From Tolumonas auensis DSM 9187 (GTDB lineage: Bacteria; Pseudomonadota; Gammaproteobacteria; Enterobacterales; Aeromonadaceae), in the NCBI RefSeq assembly GCF_000023065.1, contig NC_012691.1:3188501-3252500 (forward strand): a DNA stretch of 64,000 nt, written 5' to 3'. Both the position numbers and the translations under genes were made by a program. The notes under the pieces are model-generated. The model made no database searches. It saw nothing but the letters and a program-made list of their open reading frames with translations, and was not told the origin of the DNA. Shown in pieces: positions 30,430 through 41,026 of this stretch (within the stretch, counting starts at the first letter, position 1; each line of letters opens with the position of its first letter).

Positions 30430-30983
30430 GCGATTATATAGCCACGCCTTACGGTACTGTGGAAAAACGCATTATGGCACTGGCAGCTGAGATCCGGCTG
30501 CTGGTATGTGATGTCGATGGCGTCTTATCCGATGGCCGGATCTATATGGGCAATGACGGTGAAGAGCTGAAAACCTTTCATACGCATGACGGGTTTGGCA
30601 TCAAGGCTCTGCTGAACGCCGGTATTGATGTGGCCGTTATCACCGGACGCAGTTCAAACATAGTGCAGCGCCGGATGCAGGCACTGGGGGTGCAGCATAT
30701 TTATCAGGGCCAGGGCGACAAACTGCCCGCGTTTGAAGCGTTACTGGATAAGCTGGAACTCTCCGCTTCTCAGGCTGCCTATATCGGTGACGATGTCATC
30801 GATTTACCGGTCATGCATAATGCCGCATTAGGTATTGCCGTGGTAAACGCTCATCCGCTGGTACTGCAAAAAGCAGACCTGGTGACCCGGACCAGTGGTG
30901 GCTATGGTGCCGTCAGAGAAGTCTGTGATTTGATTTTACAGGCTCACGGCCAGCTCGATTCCGCACAGGGAACCTCGGTATGA
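30426..30983 (+). CDS. kdsC: 3-deoxy-D-manno-octulosonate 8-phosphate phosphatase KdsC
   Basis: The protein has 185 residues, a HAD phosphatase without a cap, with the DxD motif in LLVCDVDGVLSDGRIY (D29, D31) and IGDDVIDLPVM for metal binding. It releases Kdo from Kdo 8-phosphate. It overlaps kdsD and lptC by four bases on each side (ATGA), showing a tightly coupled operon. Confidence 0.97.
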   Translation: MSDYIATPYGTVEKRIMALAAEIRLLVCDVDGVLSDGRIYMGNDGEELKTFHTHDGFGIKALLNAGIDVAVITGRSSNIVQRRMQALGVQHIYQGQGDKLPAFEALLDKLELSASQAAYIGDDVIDLPVMHNAALGIAVVNAHPLVLQKADLVTRTSGGYGAVREVCDLILQAHGQLDSAQGTSV

Positions 30984-31543
30984 TCAACCGGCAAACGTTA
31001 CTGATATTATTGCTGTTTCTAGTGTCACTGCTGGCATGGCAATGGTCATCACAGCATGATAATCAGAATACATTGCTGCAGAAAAAAGATCTGTCATTAC
31101 CGAGTTTTACCGCGTCCAAGCTGCATAACCAGCGTTACAGTGCCGATGGTAAATTAACGGATATTTTTACCGCCGATCAGGCGCTTTATTATCAGCACAA
31201 TAAAGTGACCGATGCGGTGCATCCGGTATTGCAGACATTCGAACCGAATGGCCAGAAAGCCTGGAATGTCTCGGCGAACTCCGGACAAATGATCAGTAAT
31301 GATCGATTGATTCTGCGTGATAGCGTGTTAATTAAAAATCACAATCCGGCACTCAACATTGACCGGATGCAAACCAGTTATCTGGAAATGGATATGAACA
31401 GCCGCCAGATCAGTAGCGATAAACCCGTCACTATTGACAGTCCGGACTATCATGTCCAAGGTGTCGGCTTACATGCTGATTTGAATACCAAACGTTACCA
31501 AATTTTGGATAAAGGCCATGCAACTTACTTTAAGCCACGCTAG
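30980..31543 (+). CDS. lptC: LPS export ABC transporter periplasmic protein LptC
   Basis: The protein has 187 residues with one N-terminal membrane helix (about 6-21) and a beta-jellyroll OstA-like domain (LTDIFTADQALYYQHNKVTD). It links the LptBFG ATPase complex to LptA in the LPS bridge. Its end overlaps lptA by 26 bases. Confidence 0.94.
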   Translation: MINRQTLLILLLFLVSLLAWQWSSQHDNQNTLLQKKDLSLPSFTASKLHNQRYSADGKLTDIFTADQALYYQHNKVTDAVHPVLQTFEPNGQKAWNVSANSGQMISNDRLILRDSVLIKNHNPALNIDRMQTSYLEMDMNSRQISSDKPVTIDSPDYHVQGVGLHADLNTKRYQILDKGHATYFKPR

Positions 31544-32036
31544 TTTCGGACTGCTTTTGCTGCTTTCAGTCAGCGCGCAGGCCAAACAATCAGATTATCA
31601 GCAACCGGTCGTCGTTGACTCCGTCAGCCAAGAGGCTGAACTGAATGAAAATAAAGTAACTTTTCTGCAGGATGTGACGATCACTCAGGGTTCCATCATT
31701 ATTCACGCCGATAAAGTAGTGGTATTACGGCATGAGAAAGGGAATGATGAGATGATCGCAACCGGTCGGCCGGCCACCTTTTTCCAGATCCTGGACAACG
31801 GTAAACCGGTTAACGCCAGTGCCAGCGAATTACGTTATCAGTTAAAAGATCGCCTGGTCACCCTGACAGGGAAAGCCGAGCTGAAGCAGGATGATAATCA
31901 GGTGAACGGTGATGTGATCCGTTATGACATCCAGAAACAGCAGATGATAGCGCAGAGCAGCGGTAAAGGTTCCCGCGTGAAGACTATTTTTCTTCCACAG
32001 GAAATCGAAGAATTCAACAAAGCAGGCAAACCGTAA
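31518..32036 (+). CDS. lptA: LPS periplasmic bridge protein LptA
   Basis: The protein has 172 residues with a signal peptide cut after AQA (about 22). The OstA domain is clear: [20 protein letters not shown] and [16 protein letters not shown]. LptA units stack into the bridge that carries LPS to the outer membrane. The 26-base overlap with lptC makes the ATG lie inside the upstream gene. lptB follows after 4 bp. Confidence 0.95.
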   Translation: MQLTLSHASFGLLLLLSVSAQAKQSDYQQPVVVDSVSQEAELNENKVTFLQDVTITQGSIIIHADKVVVLRHEKGNDEMIATGRPATFFQILDNGKPVNASASELRYQLKDRLVTLTGKAELKQDDNQVNGDVIRYDIQKQQMIAQSSGKGSRVKTIFLPQEIEEFNKAGKP

Positions 32037-32040
32037 ATCT

Positions 32041-32766
32041 ATGACTCTTTTGCAAGCAAGTGGCCTGAAGAAAAGTTACAAGGGCAGACAGGTCGTACAA
32101 AACGTCAGTCTGCAGGTCGCCACTGGTCAGGTAGTGGGTCTGTTAGGCCCGAATGGTGCAGGAAAAACGACCTCCTTTTATATGATCGTCGGACTGGTAC
32201 CGCAAGACGGCGGAACCGTTATGATCGACCAGTTGGATATCACCGCGATGCCGATGCATCAGCGGGCGCGCCATGGTATTGGCTACCTGCCACAGGAAGC
32301 CTCTATTTTCCGGCGTCTGACCGTTGAAGAAAATCTGCTGGGCGTATTACAGCTACGCAGTGAGCTGAGCCGGGCAGAGCAAAAAGAAAAAATGGAAGCG
32401 CTGCTGGAGGAATTCCATATCGGACATATCCGTAAAAACACCGGTATGAGTCTCTCCGGTGGTGAGCGCCGCAGAGTGGAAATTGCGCGGGCACTGGCCG
32501 TTGAACCGCGCTTTATTCTGCTGGATGAACCATTTGCCGGGGTCGATCCCATTTCCGTGATCGACATTAAGCGGATCATTGAACATTTACGGGATCGCGG
32601 ACTCGGTGTATTAATTACCGATCATAATGTGCGTGAAACGCTGGATGTCTGCGAAAAAGCCTATATTGTCAGCCACGGTAATCTGATTGCTGAAGGTTCC
32701 CCTGCAGAGATTCTGCAAAATGAGCACGTTAAACAAGTTTATCTGGGTGAAGGATTTACCCTGTAA
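32041..32766 (+). CDS. lptB: LPS export ABC transporter ATP-binding protein LptB
   Basis: The protein has 241 residues. Walker A is GPNGAGKTT, the Q-loop region is [20 protein letters not shown], the signature is LSGGERRR, and Walker B is [13 protein letters not shown]. It drives LPS extraction from the inner membrane together with LptFG, which are encoded elsewhere. It is last in the kds-lpt unit and 98 bp before rpoN. Confidence 0.98.
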   Translation: MTLLQASGLKKSYKGRQVVQNVSLQVATGQVVGLLGPNGAGKTTSFYMIVGLVPQDGGTVMIDQLDITAMPMHQRARHGIGYLPQEASIFRRLTVEENLLGVLQLRSELSRAEQKEKMEALLEEFHIGHIRKNTGMSLSGGERRRVEIARALAVEPRFILLDEPFAGVDPISVIDIKRIIEHLRDRGLGVLITDHNVRETLDVCEKAYIVSHGNLIAEGSPAEILQNEHVKQVYLGEGFTL

Positions 32767-32864
32767 ACAATGTGCCTATGGCCATAATCAGCCATAATAA
32801 AAATACGGACTGCTTAGTTACAAGCACCGATACGGAAATTAGAAATTAAGGACATATCCCGTAG

Positions 32865-34319
32865 ATGAAGCCGACCTTACAGTTGCGTCTTGGGCAACAA
32901 CTTGCCATGACCCCACAATTGCAACAAGCGATTCGTCTGCTGCAACTGTCTACTCTGGAACTACAACAGGAGATCCAGCAGGCTATCGATGCTAATCCTT
33001 TATTAGAACAAGAGGATGAATCTGACATCGCTACTCCGGAAATTCCGGATGATGACGATTTCACACCTCCGGATAGCAGCGAAGAAATGGCTCAGGCTCA
33101 GGAAAACATGCCTGAAGAACTGCCGATGGACACAACCTGGGATGAGGTCTATACCGCCGCCGGTTCAACATCGTCCGGTAGTGGTCTGATGAACAGTGAT
33201 GAAGAATCCGTTTATCAGGGAGAAACCGCTGAAAGTCTGCAGGATTATCTGTTGTGGCAGATGCGCTTAACACCGTTCAGCGAACAGGATGCCGCCATTG
33301 CCCTGACCATCATTGATAGTATTGATGAGTCCGGTTATCTCAGCGCCTCGCTGGAGGAGATCCAGCAAGCAGTCAGTGCTGATGATGAACTGGTCGAAAT
33401 GGATGAAATTGAAACCGTTCTGAAACGCATTCAGCATTTTGATCCGGTTGGTGTTGCCGCACGCTCGGTACAGGAATGCCTGCTGATCCAGCTGAATCAG
33501 TTTACTGCCGATACCCCCTGGCTCAATGAAGCACGTCTGGCGATTAAAGATCACATGGATCTGCTGGGCTCCCGTGATTACCGCAATCTGGCGCGTAAAC
33601 TGCAGTTGAAAGAAGGTGACCTGAAAGAAATCCTACAACTGATCCAGACGCTGGAGCCGCGCCCGGGCAGCAGAATTATACCCAGCGAATCCTCGTATGT
33701 GATCCCGGATGTGGCCGTCCTGAAAAAAAGCAACCGCTGGGTCGTCGAACTGAACCCCGATGCGATGCCAAAAGTCCGGATCAATGAAACCTATGCTTCA
33801 ATGGCCCGTCACGCCCGTAACAGCAGTGACAGCCAGTTTATTCGTTCTCATCTGCAAGAAGCCAAATGGTTTATCAAGAGCTTAGAAAGCCGTAACGAAA
33901 CCCTGCTTAAGGTTGCTAACTGCATCGTGCAACAACAACAGGACTTTTTTGAGTACGGCGAAGAAGCGATGAAACCGATGGTTTTGAACGATGTGGCCGA
34001 AGAAGTAGAGATGCATGAGTCGACAATTTCGCGAGTTACTACACAAAAATACATGCATACGCCTCGTGGCATCTTTGAACTGAAGTATTTTTTCTCCAGT
34101 CATGTTAATACTGATAGCGGCGGAGAGTGTTCTTCGACTGCAATCAGAGCCTTAATAAAAAAACTGGTCGCGGCGGAAAACCCGGCCAAACCTTTGAGCG
34201 ACAGCAAGATCGCAGACTTGCTGACGGAACAAGGCATAATGGTGGCAAGAAGAACCATCGCAAAATACCGCGAATCGTTGTCTATTCCACCATCAAGCCA
34301 ACGCAAACGCCTGCTGTAG
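32865..34319 (+). CDS. rpoN: RNA polymerase sigma-54 factor RpoN
   Basis: The protein has 484 residues. The glutamine-rich region I ([20 protein letters not shown]), an acidic region II, a core-binding domain, a helix-turn-helix ([18 protein letters not shown]) and the RpoN box [10 protein letters not shown] (about 461-470) are all present. It directs transcription at -24/-12 promoters activated by enhancer proteins, for example under nitrogen limitation. It is followed by the usual hpf-ptsN-rapZ-ptsO genes. Confidence 0.98.
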   Translation: MKPTLQLRLGQQLAMTPQLQQAIRLLQLSTLELQQEIQQAIDANPLLEQEDESDIATPEIPDDDDFTPPDSSEEMAQAQENMPEELPMDTTWDEVYTAAGSTSSGSGLMNSDEESVYQGETAESLQDYLLWQMRLTPFSEQDAAIALTIIDSIDESGYLSASLEEIQQAVSADDELVEMDEIETVLKRIQHFDPVGVAARSVQECLLIQLNQFTADTPWLNEARLAIKDHMDLLGSRDYRNLARKLQLKEGDLKEILQLIQTLEPRPGSRIIPSESSYVIPDVAVLKKSNRWVVELNPDAMPKVRINETYASMARHARNSSDSQFIRSHLQEAKWFIKSLESRNETLLKVANCIVQQQQDFFEYGEEAMKPMVLNDVAEEVEMHESTISRVTTQKYMHTPRGIFELKYFFSSHVNTDSGGECSSTAIRALIKKLVAAENPAKPLSDSKIADLLTEQGIMVARRTIAKYRESLSIPPSSQRKRLL

Positions 34320-34340
34320 GCCAACAATAAGGAAGACGTT

Positions 34341-34628
34341 ATGCAAATCAACCTGTCAGGTCACCATATCGAGTTAACTGATGCATTGCGTGATTATGTC
34401 ACCAGTAAATTTGCCCGTTTAGAACGTCACTTTGAGCACATTAATAACGTTCAAGTGATCTTAACTGTAGAAAAACTGAAACAAATTGCAGAAGCAAAAC
34501 TGAACGTCAACGGCGGTGAAATTTTCGCTAATGCCCAAGATGATAGTATGTACGCTGCCATTGATGCACTGATGGATAAACTGGATCGCCAGATCATCAA
34601 ATACAAAGAAAAATTAGCCAGCAAGTAA
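34341..34628 (+). CDS. hpf: Ribosome hibernation-promoting factor
   Basis: The protein has 95 residues, the short HPF form (QINLSGHHIELTDALRDYV at the start). It binds in the 30S decoding channel and helps form inactive 100S ribosomes in stationary phase. The start follows AAGGAAGACG. It lies between rpoN and ptsN, the classical arrangement. Confidence 0.96.
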   Translation: MQINLSGHHIELTDALRDYVTSKFARLERHFEHINNVQVILTVEKLKQIAEAKLNVNGGEIFANAQDDSMYAAIDALMDKLDRQIIKYKEKLASK

Positions 34629-34630
34629 TC

Positions 34631-35077
34631 ATGTTAATTTCTGAAATCTTGTCTGCGGACTGCACCAAAAGTGCAGTCCCTTGCAGCAGCAAAAAGCGCG
34701 TGCTGGAAATTATCAGCGAATTAGCCGCCCCCCGACTGGGACTTGATGAACAAAAGATATTTGACAGTCTGCAGGCCCGGGAAAAAATGGGCACTACAGG
34801 CATAGGCAGTGCCATTGCCATTCCTCATGGTCGTATTCCTGATGGCTATCCGGTCACAGGTATACTGCTGACACTGGAGCAACCGATACCGTTTGATGCA
34901 ATTGATAATCAACCGGTGGATCTGCTGTTTGCCATGCTGGTACCGGAAAGTGAATGTAAAACCCACCTGAAAACACTGGCACTGGTGGCCGAAAAATTTA
35001 ATGATAAGAACTTCTGTCGTCAGTTGCGTCTGGCTGAATCGGATGAAGCTCTGTATCAACAAATGATCAATGGATGA
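34631..35077 (+). CDS. ptsN: Nitrogen PTS EIIA protein PtsN
   Basis: The protein has 148 residues with a PTS EIIA type 2 domain. The phosphorylated histidine is H66 in TGIGSAIAIPHGRIP. It receives phosphate from PtsO, which gets it from PtsP, also encoded in this window. In relatives it regulates potassium transport and envelope stress. It starts 2 nt after the hpf stop. Confidence 0.96.
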   Translation: MLISEILSADCTKSAVPCSSKKRVLEIISELAAPRLGLDEQKIFDSLQAREKMGTTGIGSAIAIPHGRIPDGYPVTGILLTLEQPIPFDAIDNQPVDLLFAMLVPESECKTHLKTLALVAEKFNDKNFCRQLRLAESDEALYQQMING

Positions 35078-35083
35078 TTACCG

Positions 35084-35950
35084 ATGAAACTCATCGTCGT
35101 GAGTGGTCGCTCTGGTTCCGGAAAAACCGTTGCATTACGGGTTCTGGAAGATCTGGGTTATTACTGTGTGGACAATCTGCCTGTATCCCTGCTGTTTCAG
35201 CTGGTCGCAGAATTACGCGGTAAATATGATCAGATCGCGGTGAGTATTGATGTCAGAAACCTGCCAGCTACAGCGGAAGATCTGGTTTCAATTCTGGATG
35301 AAATCAGACAGCATCAGGATCTGCAATTTTCCAGTTTCTTCTTTGATGCCGACAATGCGACTTTGCTGAAACGCTATGGTGAAAGCCGCCGCCTGCATCC
35401 GCTATCGCGACAACAATTCACACTGGCCCAGGCGATCCGGCAGGAAACTGACCTGCTCTCCCCGCTCTCCTCCAGTGCCGACTTACGCATTGATACCAGT
35501 CATATCAGTATCCATGAACTCAGTGAACAGATCCGGGAACGGGTACTGGGCAAAAAAGAGCATGAGCTGGTGATGGTATTTGAATCTTTCGGCTTCAAAC
35601 ACGGTATCGCAAAAGATGCTGACTTTGTGTTTGATGCCCGCTTTCTGCCTAATCCACACTGGATCGCTGAACTCAAACCGCTGACGGGTCTGGATGAGCC
35701 GGTACAACGTTACCTGCAGTCACAACCCGATGTCGTCAAATACATCAATCAGCTGATCAGTCTGCTGGAGACCTGGTTACCGCAACTGGAACGGAATAAC
35801 CGCAGCTATGTGACTGTGGCTATCGGCTGCACCGGTGGTCAGCACCGCTCGGTATTTATTGCTGAGCAACTGGCGAATCATTTCCTGGTGCTGGGGAAAA
35901 ATGTCCAGCGTCGCCACCGCACACTGGAGAAATTACATGCCCCGGGTTGA
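35084..35950 (+). CDS. rapZ: RNase adapter protein RapZ
   Basis: The protein has 288 residues. Walker A is GRSGSGKT (8-15), and the C-terminal domain carries the conserved [20 protein letters not shown]. In E. coli RapZ binds the small RNA GlmZ and directs RNase E to it, which controls glucosamine-6-phosphate synthase; the C-terminal domain senses GlcN6P. It overlaps ptsO by 14 bases. Confidence 0.97.
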   Translation: MKLIVVSGRSGSGKTVALRVLEDLGYYCVDNLPVSLLFQLVAELRGKYDQIAVSIDVRNLPATAEDLVSILDEIRQHQDLQFSSFFFDADNATLLKRYGESRRLHPLSRQQFTLAQAIRQETDLLSPLSSSADLRIDTSHISIHELSEQIRERVLGKKEHELVMVFESFGFKHGIAKDADFVFDARFLPNPHWIAELKPLTGLDEPVQRYLQSQPDVVKYINQLISLLETWLPQLERNNRSYVTVAIGCTGGQHRSVFIAEQLANHFLVLGKNVQRRHRTLEKLHAPG

Positions 35951-36212
35951 GAATCAGGTCGCGGTCATCAACAAGCTGGGATTGCATGCCCGGGCAGCAA
36001 TCAAACTGGTGCAACTGGTTGCGAATTTTCAGGCAAAAATCACTCTGTGTAATGGTGAAAAACAAGCCAGTGCAGACAGTGTCGTTGGCCTGTTAATGCT
36101 GGAGGCTGCACAAGGCGAAACGATCCGCGTTATCTGCGATGGCCCGGAAGCCATTGAAGTCATGGACGCAGTGCTTCACCTGTTTGAAGCCCGTTTTGAT
36201 GAGAACGAATAG
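35937..36212 (+). CDS. ptsO: Nitrogen PTS phosphocarrier protein NPr
   Basis: The protein has 91 residues from the ATG at 35937, inside the end of rapZ. The HPr-like phosphorylation site is H17 in [16 protein letters not shown]. It passes phosphate from PtsP to PtsN. It ends the rpoN cluster and faces metR, whose stop is 10 bp away, with no evident terminator. Confidence 0.96.
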   Translation: MPRVENQVAVINKLGLHARAAIKLVQLVANFQAKITLCNGEKQASADSVVGLLMLEAAQGETIRVICDGPEAIEVMDAVLHLFEARFDENE

Positions 36213-36222
36213 CCCGCAACGT

Positions 36223-37110
36223 TCATTTTGCTTCTGCAGGATGCCGGGTCAGCGCTTTAATTAATGTTCTGATCGCCGGTTGTTGCCGCTCCCCGACCCT
36301 GACTGCCGCATGTAAACGCCGCCACAAACCATCACCCAGCGCTTTCGAAATGATTAATTGCTGTTGTTCAAATTCCCGGCAAACCCAATCCGGTAACACG
36401 GTAATGCCCCATCCGGCCGCCACCATTTGTGTCAACATCAGGGTATTCTCGAGCGTCTTTATCTGTTTAGGTTTAAGACCTGCCGGCTGCATAAAATGAC
36501 GCAGCACATCCAGCCGTTGTGGTACGACCGGATAGGTAAGTAACACTTCATCACTCAGATTTTCTGCGGTAATCAGCTCAGCACTGGCCAGCGGATGAGT
36601 TACCGGCAATACCAGCCGCATTTCAAAATCAAATAATGGTGCATAGTAAATCCCATTCTCCGGCAACAGATCGGCGGTTAATACCATATCCAGTTCTCCC
36701 TGCAGCAGCGCTTGCTGCGGAGTAAAATCAAGCTGACTGGCAAATGTCAGTTCCAGATCAGGATAACGTTGCTGCAACTGTTGCAATGCCGGCGTCAGCC
36801 AGCGGATACAGCTGTGACACTCCACGTTGATACGCAGCTGAACCGGCTGCAGGTCGCGCCGCAGATAATGCACTACCTCGTCCACCTGCGGTAATACAGA
36901 TTCCGCGAGCGTTACCAGTCTGAGTCCATCCGCAGTGAAATTCAGCGGCTTACTTTTCCGCAAAAACAGCGGCCCACCCAAACGTTGCTCCAGCTCGGTT
37001 AACTGATGGGATAAAGCAGACTGACTCAGATTTAGCATATCTGCCGCTGCCGCCAGCGAGCCTTGCTGCTTTAAGGCTAATAGTGACCGGAGATGTTTCA
37101 GTTCAAACAT
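36223..37110 (-). CDS. metR: LysR-family regulator MetR
   Basis: The protein has 295 residues from the ATG at 37110. The longer open frame would run through the metE control region. The N-terminal LysR helix-turn-helix is [20 protein letters not shown], and the effector part carries the MetR-like [17 protein letters not shown]. It activates metE and is usually co-activated by homocysteine. It is divergent from metE with a 109-bp spacer. A partial MetR-like site, TGAA-N5-TGCA (37110-37122), overlaps its own start. Confidence 0.94.
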   Translation of the reverse strand: MFELKHLRSLLALKQQGSLAAAADMLNLSQSALSHQLTELEQRLGGPLFLRKSKPLNFTADGLRLVTLAESVLPQVDEVVHYLRRDLQPVQLRINVECHSCIRWLTPALQQLQQRYPDLELTFASQLDFTPQQALLQGELDMVLTADLLPENGIYYAPLFDFEMRLVLPVTHPLASAELITAENLSDEVLLTYPVVPQRLDVLRHFMQPAGLKPKQIKTLENTLMLTQMVAAGWGITVLPDWVCREFEQQQLIISKALGDGLWRRLHAAVRVGERQQPAIRTLIKALTRHPAEAK

Positions 37111-37174
37111 GAAAAACCTGCAAGTTGCGGATGCAAAGAATGCACTGGTACTGACTAAGGTAACGCGGAAATAT

Positions 37175-37206
37175 AGCCATGTAAACATCCGGACATCTAA
37201 ACATCC
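37175..37206. promoter_or_regulatory. Tandem MetJ boxes upstream of metE
   Basis: Four adjacent 8-bp units, AGCCATGT, AAACATCC, GGACATCT and AAACATCC, match the met box AGACGTCT at 5, 5, 6 and 5 positions. Exact 8-bp spacing is what cooperative MetJ dimers need. They end 13 bp before the metE start and sit at or just after a weak -10 (TATAGC), so MetJ with S-adenosylmethionine would block metE. Confidence 0.75.
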
Positions 37207-37219
37207 AATCGGAGCAAGC

Positions 37220-39493
37220 ATGACTTTTACTACGCATACCCTAGGTTTTCCCCGTATCGGATTACAGCGGGAACTGAAACAAGCACTGGAAGCCTATTGG
37301 GCAGGAAATATTACACAAACAGCATTATTACAAACTGGCAGGAATCTGCGTCACCGCCACTGGCAATGGCAGCAACAAGCCGGGGTAGATCTCTTGCCCG
37401 TCGGCGATTTCGCCTGGTATGACCATGTACTGACCACCAGCCTGATGGTAGGAAATGTGCCTCCGCGCCACCAGAACAGCGATGGCAGTGTCGATCTGGA
37501 TACGCTGTTCCGGATTGCCCGCGGACGCGCACCAACCGGGAAGCAAGCTCCGGCCGCAGAGATGAGTAAATGGTTTAATACGAATTATCATTATCTGGTC
37601 CCCGAGTTTCATGCTGAGCAGGAATTTAAACTGAGCTGGACTCAGTTATTCGATGAAACCGACGAAGCACTTACTGCCGGTTATCGAGTTAAACCGGTAT
37701 TACTCGGTCCGCTAAGCTACCTCTGGCTGGGTAAAACCAAAGGCACCGCATTTGATAAACTGTCACTGCTACCGCAATTGCTGGCCGTCTATCAGCAAAT
37801 CCTGCAGAAACTGGCCGCGCAAAAAATCGAATGGGTACAAATTGATGAACCCGTACTGGCATTAGACCTTCCGGCTGAATGGCAGCAGGCATATCTGTCG
37901 GCGTATCAGCAGTTGCAGGGTTCCGGCTGTAAATTGCTGTTAACGACTTATTTAGGTGGTATCGCCCACCAACTCGACTGGTTACCCAAGCTTGATGTCG
38001 ACGGCCTTCACCTGGATGCGGTGGCCGGTAAAAACGAATTAGCACCGACTCTGGCCGCAATTCCGGCACACTGGCAGCTGTCACTGGGAGTTATCAACGG
38101 GCGCAATATCTGGCGGGCTAATTTGCATGAACTGTATGCACAGCTGACTGAACTGAAGCAAACGCATCGGGACTTTTGGTTGGGCACATCCTGTTCGTTA
38201 TTACATAGCCCGATAGATTTACAGGCAGAACACGGATTGGAGCCGGAAATCAAAAGCTGGTTCGCGTTTGCCCGGCAGAAGTGTACCGAGTTGCATCTGC
38301 TGCAGCGGACACTGCGCGAACCGGACGATCAGAAAATCCTGACCTTGCAAGCCTACAGTGCACCGCTGCGGCAACGACAACAATCCGTTCGCGTACAGGA
38401 TGAGACCATTCAGGCCGCAGTCGCGGCGATCCGTCCGGAAGATGCCGAACGTAACGCAGTTTATGCACTGCGCGCAACAGAACAACAGGTTCGCTTCCAG
38501 TTGCCGGACTGGCCAACCACGACCATCGGCTCCTTCCCGCAAACCGGCGAGATCCGCACCTTACGCCGTCGCTTTAAACAAGGCGAAATCGATCTGGAAA
38601 CTTATGAACAGGGTCTGAAACAGGAAATCGCTTATGCCGTAACAGAACAGGAACAGATAGGTCTGGATGTTCTGGTACATGGTGAAGCGGAACGTAATGA
38701 CATGGTGGAATATTTCGGTGAACAGCTGACAGGCTACGCTTTCACACAAAATGGCTGGGTACAGAGTTACGGCTCCCGCTGCGTCAAACCGCCGGTGATT
38801 GTCGGCGATATCAGCCGCCCGGCGGCGATGACCGTACGCTGGAGTCAGTACGCCCAGTCCCTGACCAGCAAACCCATGAAAGGCATGCTGACAGGCCCGA
38901 TTACCATGCTGTGCTGGTCATTCCCGCGTGAGGATATATCACGGGAAACCATGGCATTACAGCTGGCACTGGCCTTACGTCATGAAGTTCAGGATCTGGA
39001 AAAAGCCGGGATCGGGATTATTCAGATTGATGAACCGGCACTGCGTGAAGGTTTACCACTGCGTCAGCAGGAGCAGGCTGCGTATCTCAACTGGGCAGTA
39101 AAAGCCTTTAAACTGACCGCCGCCGGTGTCGCAGATGATACGCAGATCCATACCCACATGTGTTATTGCGAGTTCGGTGATGTCATGCCATCCATTATCG
39201 CACTGGATGCCGATGTGATTACCCTGGAAACCTCCCGTTCCGATATGGAATTACTGGATGTGTTCCATCATCAGGCATATCCGAACGATATTGGCCCGGG
39301 CGTTTATGACATCCACTCACCGAATGTGCCAACGGTGGAATGGATAACACAGTTGCTGCAAAAGGCCCGGCAGCACATCCCGACAGAACGTCTTTGGGTA
39401 AACCCGGATTGCGGACTGAAAACGCGCGGCTGGCCGGAAACCCGTACGGCACTCAGCAACATGGTTGAAGCCGCCCGATTATTGCGTCAATAA
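37220..39493 (+). CDS. metE: Cobalamin-independent methionine synthase MetE
   Basis: The protein has 757 residues from the ATG at 37220, placed after GGAGCAAGC. An upstream extension of the frame crosses the operator and is not real. The N-terminus [20 protein letters not shown] and the C-terminal zinc-site segments HTHMCYCEF and [11 protein letters not shown] are diagnostic. It methylates homocysteine with methyltetrahydrofolate. Control by MetR (activation) and MetJ (repression) is indicated by the divergent metR and the met boxes. LuxS, encoded upstream, supplies homocysteine. Confidence 0.98.
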   Translation: MTFTTHTLGFPRIGLQRELKQALEAYWAGNITQTALLQTGRNLRHRHWQWQQQAGVDLLPVGDFAWYDHVLTTSLMVGNVPPRHQNSDGSVDLDTLFRIARGRAPTGKQAPAAEMSKWFNTNYHYLVPEFHAEQEFKLSWTQLFDETDEALTAGYRVKPVLLGPLSYLWLGKTKGTAFDKLSLLPQLLAVYQQILQKLAAQKIEWVQIDEPVLALDLPAEWQQAYLSAYQQLQGSGCKLLLTTYLGGIAHQLDWLPKLDVDGLHLDAVAGKNELAPTLAAIPAHWQLSLGVINGRNIWRANLHELYAQLTELKQTHRDFWLGTSCSLLHSPIDLQAEHGLEPEIKSWFAFARQKCTELHLLQRTLREPDDQKILTLQAYSAPLRQRQQSVRVQDETIQAAVAAIRPEDAERNAVYALRATEQQVRFQLPDWPTTTIGSFPQTGEIRTLRRRFKQGEIDLETYEQGLKQEIAYAVTEQEQIGLDVLVHGEAERNDMVEYFGEQLTGYAFTQNGWVQSYGSRCVKPPVIVGDISRPAAMTVRWSQYAQSLTSKPMKGMLTGPITMLCWSFPREDISRETMALQLALALRHEVQDLEKAGIGIIQIDEPALREGLPLRQQEQAAYLNWAVKAFKLTAAGVADDTQIHTHMCYCEFGDVMPSIIALDADVITLETSRSDMELLDVFHHQAYPNDIGPGVYDIHSPNVPTVEWITQLLQKARQHIPTERLWVNPDCGLKTRGWPETRTALSNMVEAARLLRQ

Positions 39494-39505
39494 TCCGTCA
39501 CCCTG

Positions 39506-39536
39506 ACCAGTCAGCAATCGCCCGCTGACTGGTTTT
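39506..39536 (+). terminator. Intrinsic terminator after metE
   Basis: ACCAGTCAGC, an 8-nt loop, then GCTGACTGGT followed by TTT, 12 bp after the metE stop. Confidence 0.82.
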
Positions 39537-39620
39537 CCTCTCTTCACCCGCATTCAGAGAACATGCTACTCTGTCGTTCATTCATGATTTATGTGAACTA
39601 TTTCACTAACGAGAGAGAAG

Positions 39621-40397
39621 ATGCTGTTCTGGAATGCAGATCCGATTTTAATTCAGCTCGGCCCGATTGCTGTCCACTGGTACGGCGCACTGTTCGCCAC
39701 CGGCTTTTTACTGGGCTATCAGTTAATGCAACGGATCTACCGTCAGGAAGGTCGCCCCACAGAACAACTGGATAAATTACTGACTTACATTTTCATCGGA
39801 ACTGTCGTTGGTGCGCGTCTGGCGCATACCCTGATCTATGAACCGGAATATTATCTGGCACATCCGATCGACATTCTGAAAATCTGGGAAGGTGGACTGG
39901 CCAGTCATGGCGGTGGTATTGGTGTACTGCTTGCGATTTGGTTGTTTGTCCGTCAGCATCCGGAAAACAAATTCCTCTGGCTGGCCGATCGTCTGGCCAT
40001 TCCAACGGCATTAACCGGATGCTTTATCCGTCTGGGTAACTTCATGAACTCGGAAATTATCGGCAATTCGACTGATGGCAGCTGGGGTGTGGTCTTTGAG
40101 CGTATTGATACGCTGCCGCGTCATCCGGTACAGCTTTATGAGGCCGCCAGCTATTTTGCGATTTTCGTCTTATTGCTGATGTTGTTCCGTACCACGAAAA
40201 GCAAACAAACGGGTTTCCTGTTCGGTCTGTTTCTGACGTTGGTATTCGCGGCCCGTTTCATTATTGAATATTTCAAAACCCCGCAAGCTGCTTACGAAGC
40301 CGGAAATCTGATCTCGGTAGGACAATGGCTGAGCGTGCCATTTGTACTGGCTGGTATCGTTCTGATGCTTCTGTCTGCGAAGGAAAAAGCCCGCTGA
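39621..40397 (+). CDS. lgt: Phosphatidylglycerol:prolipoprotein diacylglyceryl transferase Lgt
   Basis: The protein has 258 residues and about seven membrane helices. GGLASHGGGIGVLLAIWL and the Lgt signature GCFIRLGNFMNSEIIG are present. It adds diacylglycerol to the lipobox cysteine of prolipoproteins, the step before LspA, which is also encoded here. In E. coli it lies before thyA and after ptsP; here those genes are about 16 kb away, so the ptsP-lgt-thyA block has been split. Confidence 0.97.
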   Translation: MLFWNADPILIQLGPIAVHWYGALFATGFLLGYQLMQRIYRQEGRPTEQLDKLLTYIFIGTVVGARLAHTLIYEPEYYLAHPIDILKIWEGGLASHGGGIGVLLAIWLFVRQHPENKFLWLADRLAIPTALTGCFIRLGNFMNSEIIGNSTDGSWGVVFERIDTLPRHPVQLYEAASYFAIFVLLLMLFRTTKSKQTGFLFGLFLTLVFAARFIIEYFKTPQAAYEAGNLISVGQWLSVPFVLAGIVLMLLSAKEKAR

Positions 40398-40404
40398 TAT
40401 CTGA

Positions 40405-40441
40405 CGGCAGTGATACTGTTAGCACCACCGTATCACTGCCG
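40405..40441. repeat. Perfect 12-bp inverted repeat between lgt and fimT
   Basis: CGGCAGTGATAC, a 13-nt loop, then GTATCACTGCCG. It begins 7 bp after the lgt stop. It would fold into a very stable hairpin but has no T run on either strand, so it is more likely an mRNA 3'-end stabiliser or a protein site than a classical terminator. Confidence 0.6.
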
Positions 40442-40511
40442 GATCTGGCAGTTTCAACTCTACCCGCTGGCATAGACAATCGGGATCTGACTCCATTACA
40501 GCAGAGCCACC

Positions 40512-41015
40512 ATGCGCTCAGACGGCTTTACCTTCCTTGAACTGATCATCACGCTGGCAGTCGCGGCTATTTTATTGCTTGTTGGTATTCCCGGTTTACA
40601 GCACTTACTCGCCGAGAGTGCTCTGCAGACCGAAGGGTTTTCCTTGCATAACGCCTTGCACCGCGCCAGAAGCCAGGCGATAGATCATCAGACCGATGTA
40701 ATTGTCTGTCTGGCTGATAAGCAGGAACAGTGCGTTAAACAAGGTTTCACCCACCTGCTCCTGTTTAACGACCAGGATCAGAACAGAAAATTCTCCGCCA
40801 GTCAAAATGGCGATACCATCCTGCTCCGGCATGCATTACCCGGCCCGGCTCTGACAATCACCACCAATCAATTACACTTTGTTTTTCAGCCCGATGGCAC
40901 ACAAGCCGGAACCCCGGGCACGATTAGTCTCTGCGGCTCAGGAATGAGCGAAGGGATAGGAATCGCCATCGCCATGAGCGGACGGGTACGACAACAGAAA
41001 ATCAGCTGCTCTTAG
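40512..41015 (+). CDS. fimT: GspH/FimT-family minor pseudopilin
   Basis: The protein has 167 residues. It has a very short class III leader, MRSDG, cut before FTFLELIITLAVAAILLLV, with the key glutamate at +5. The soluble domain follows the GspH/FimT pattern, including RARSQAIDHQTDVIVCL. It should be processed by PilD and act in type IV pilus priming or DNA uptake. It is convergent with the pilY1-like gene, 11 bp away. Assignment to FimT rather than FimU is uncertain. Confidence 0.8.
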   Translation: MRSDGFTFLELIITLAVAAILLLVGIPGLQHLLAESALQTEGFSLHNALHRARSQAIDHQTDVIVCLADKQEQCVKQGFTHLLLFNDQDQNRKFSASQNGDTILLRHALPGPALTITTNQLHFVFQPDGTQAGTPGTISLCGSGMSEGIGIAIAMSGRVRQQKISCS

Positions 41016-41026
41016 CTGCAAGATGA

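Noticed and set aside
37109..37219. N-terminal extension of MetE by 37 codons
   Set aside because: It would translate the MetJ operator and the overlapping metR start; the family N-terminus begins at 37220 with a good ribosome site.
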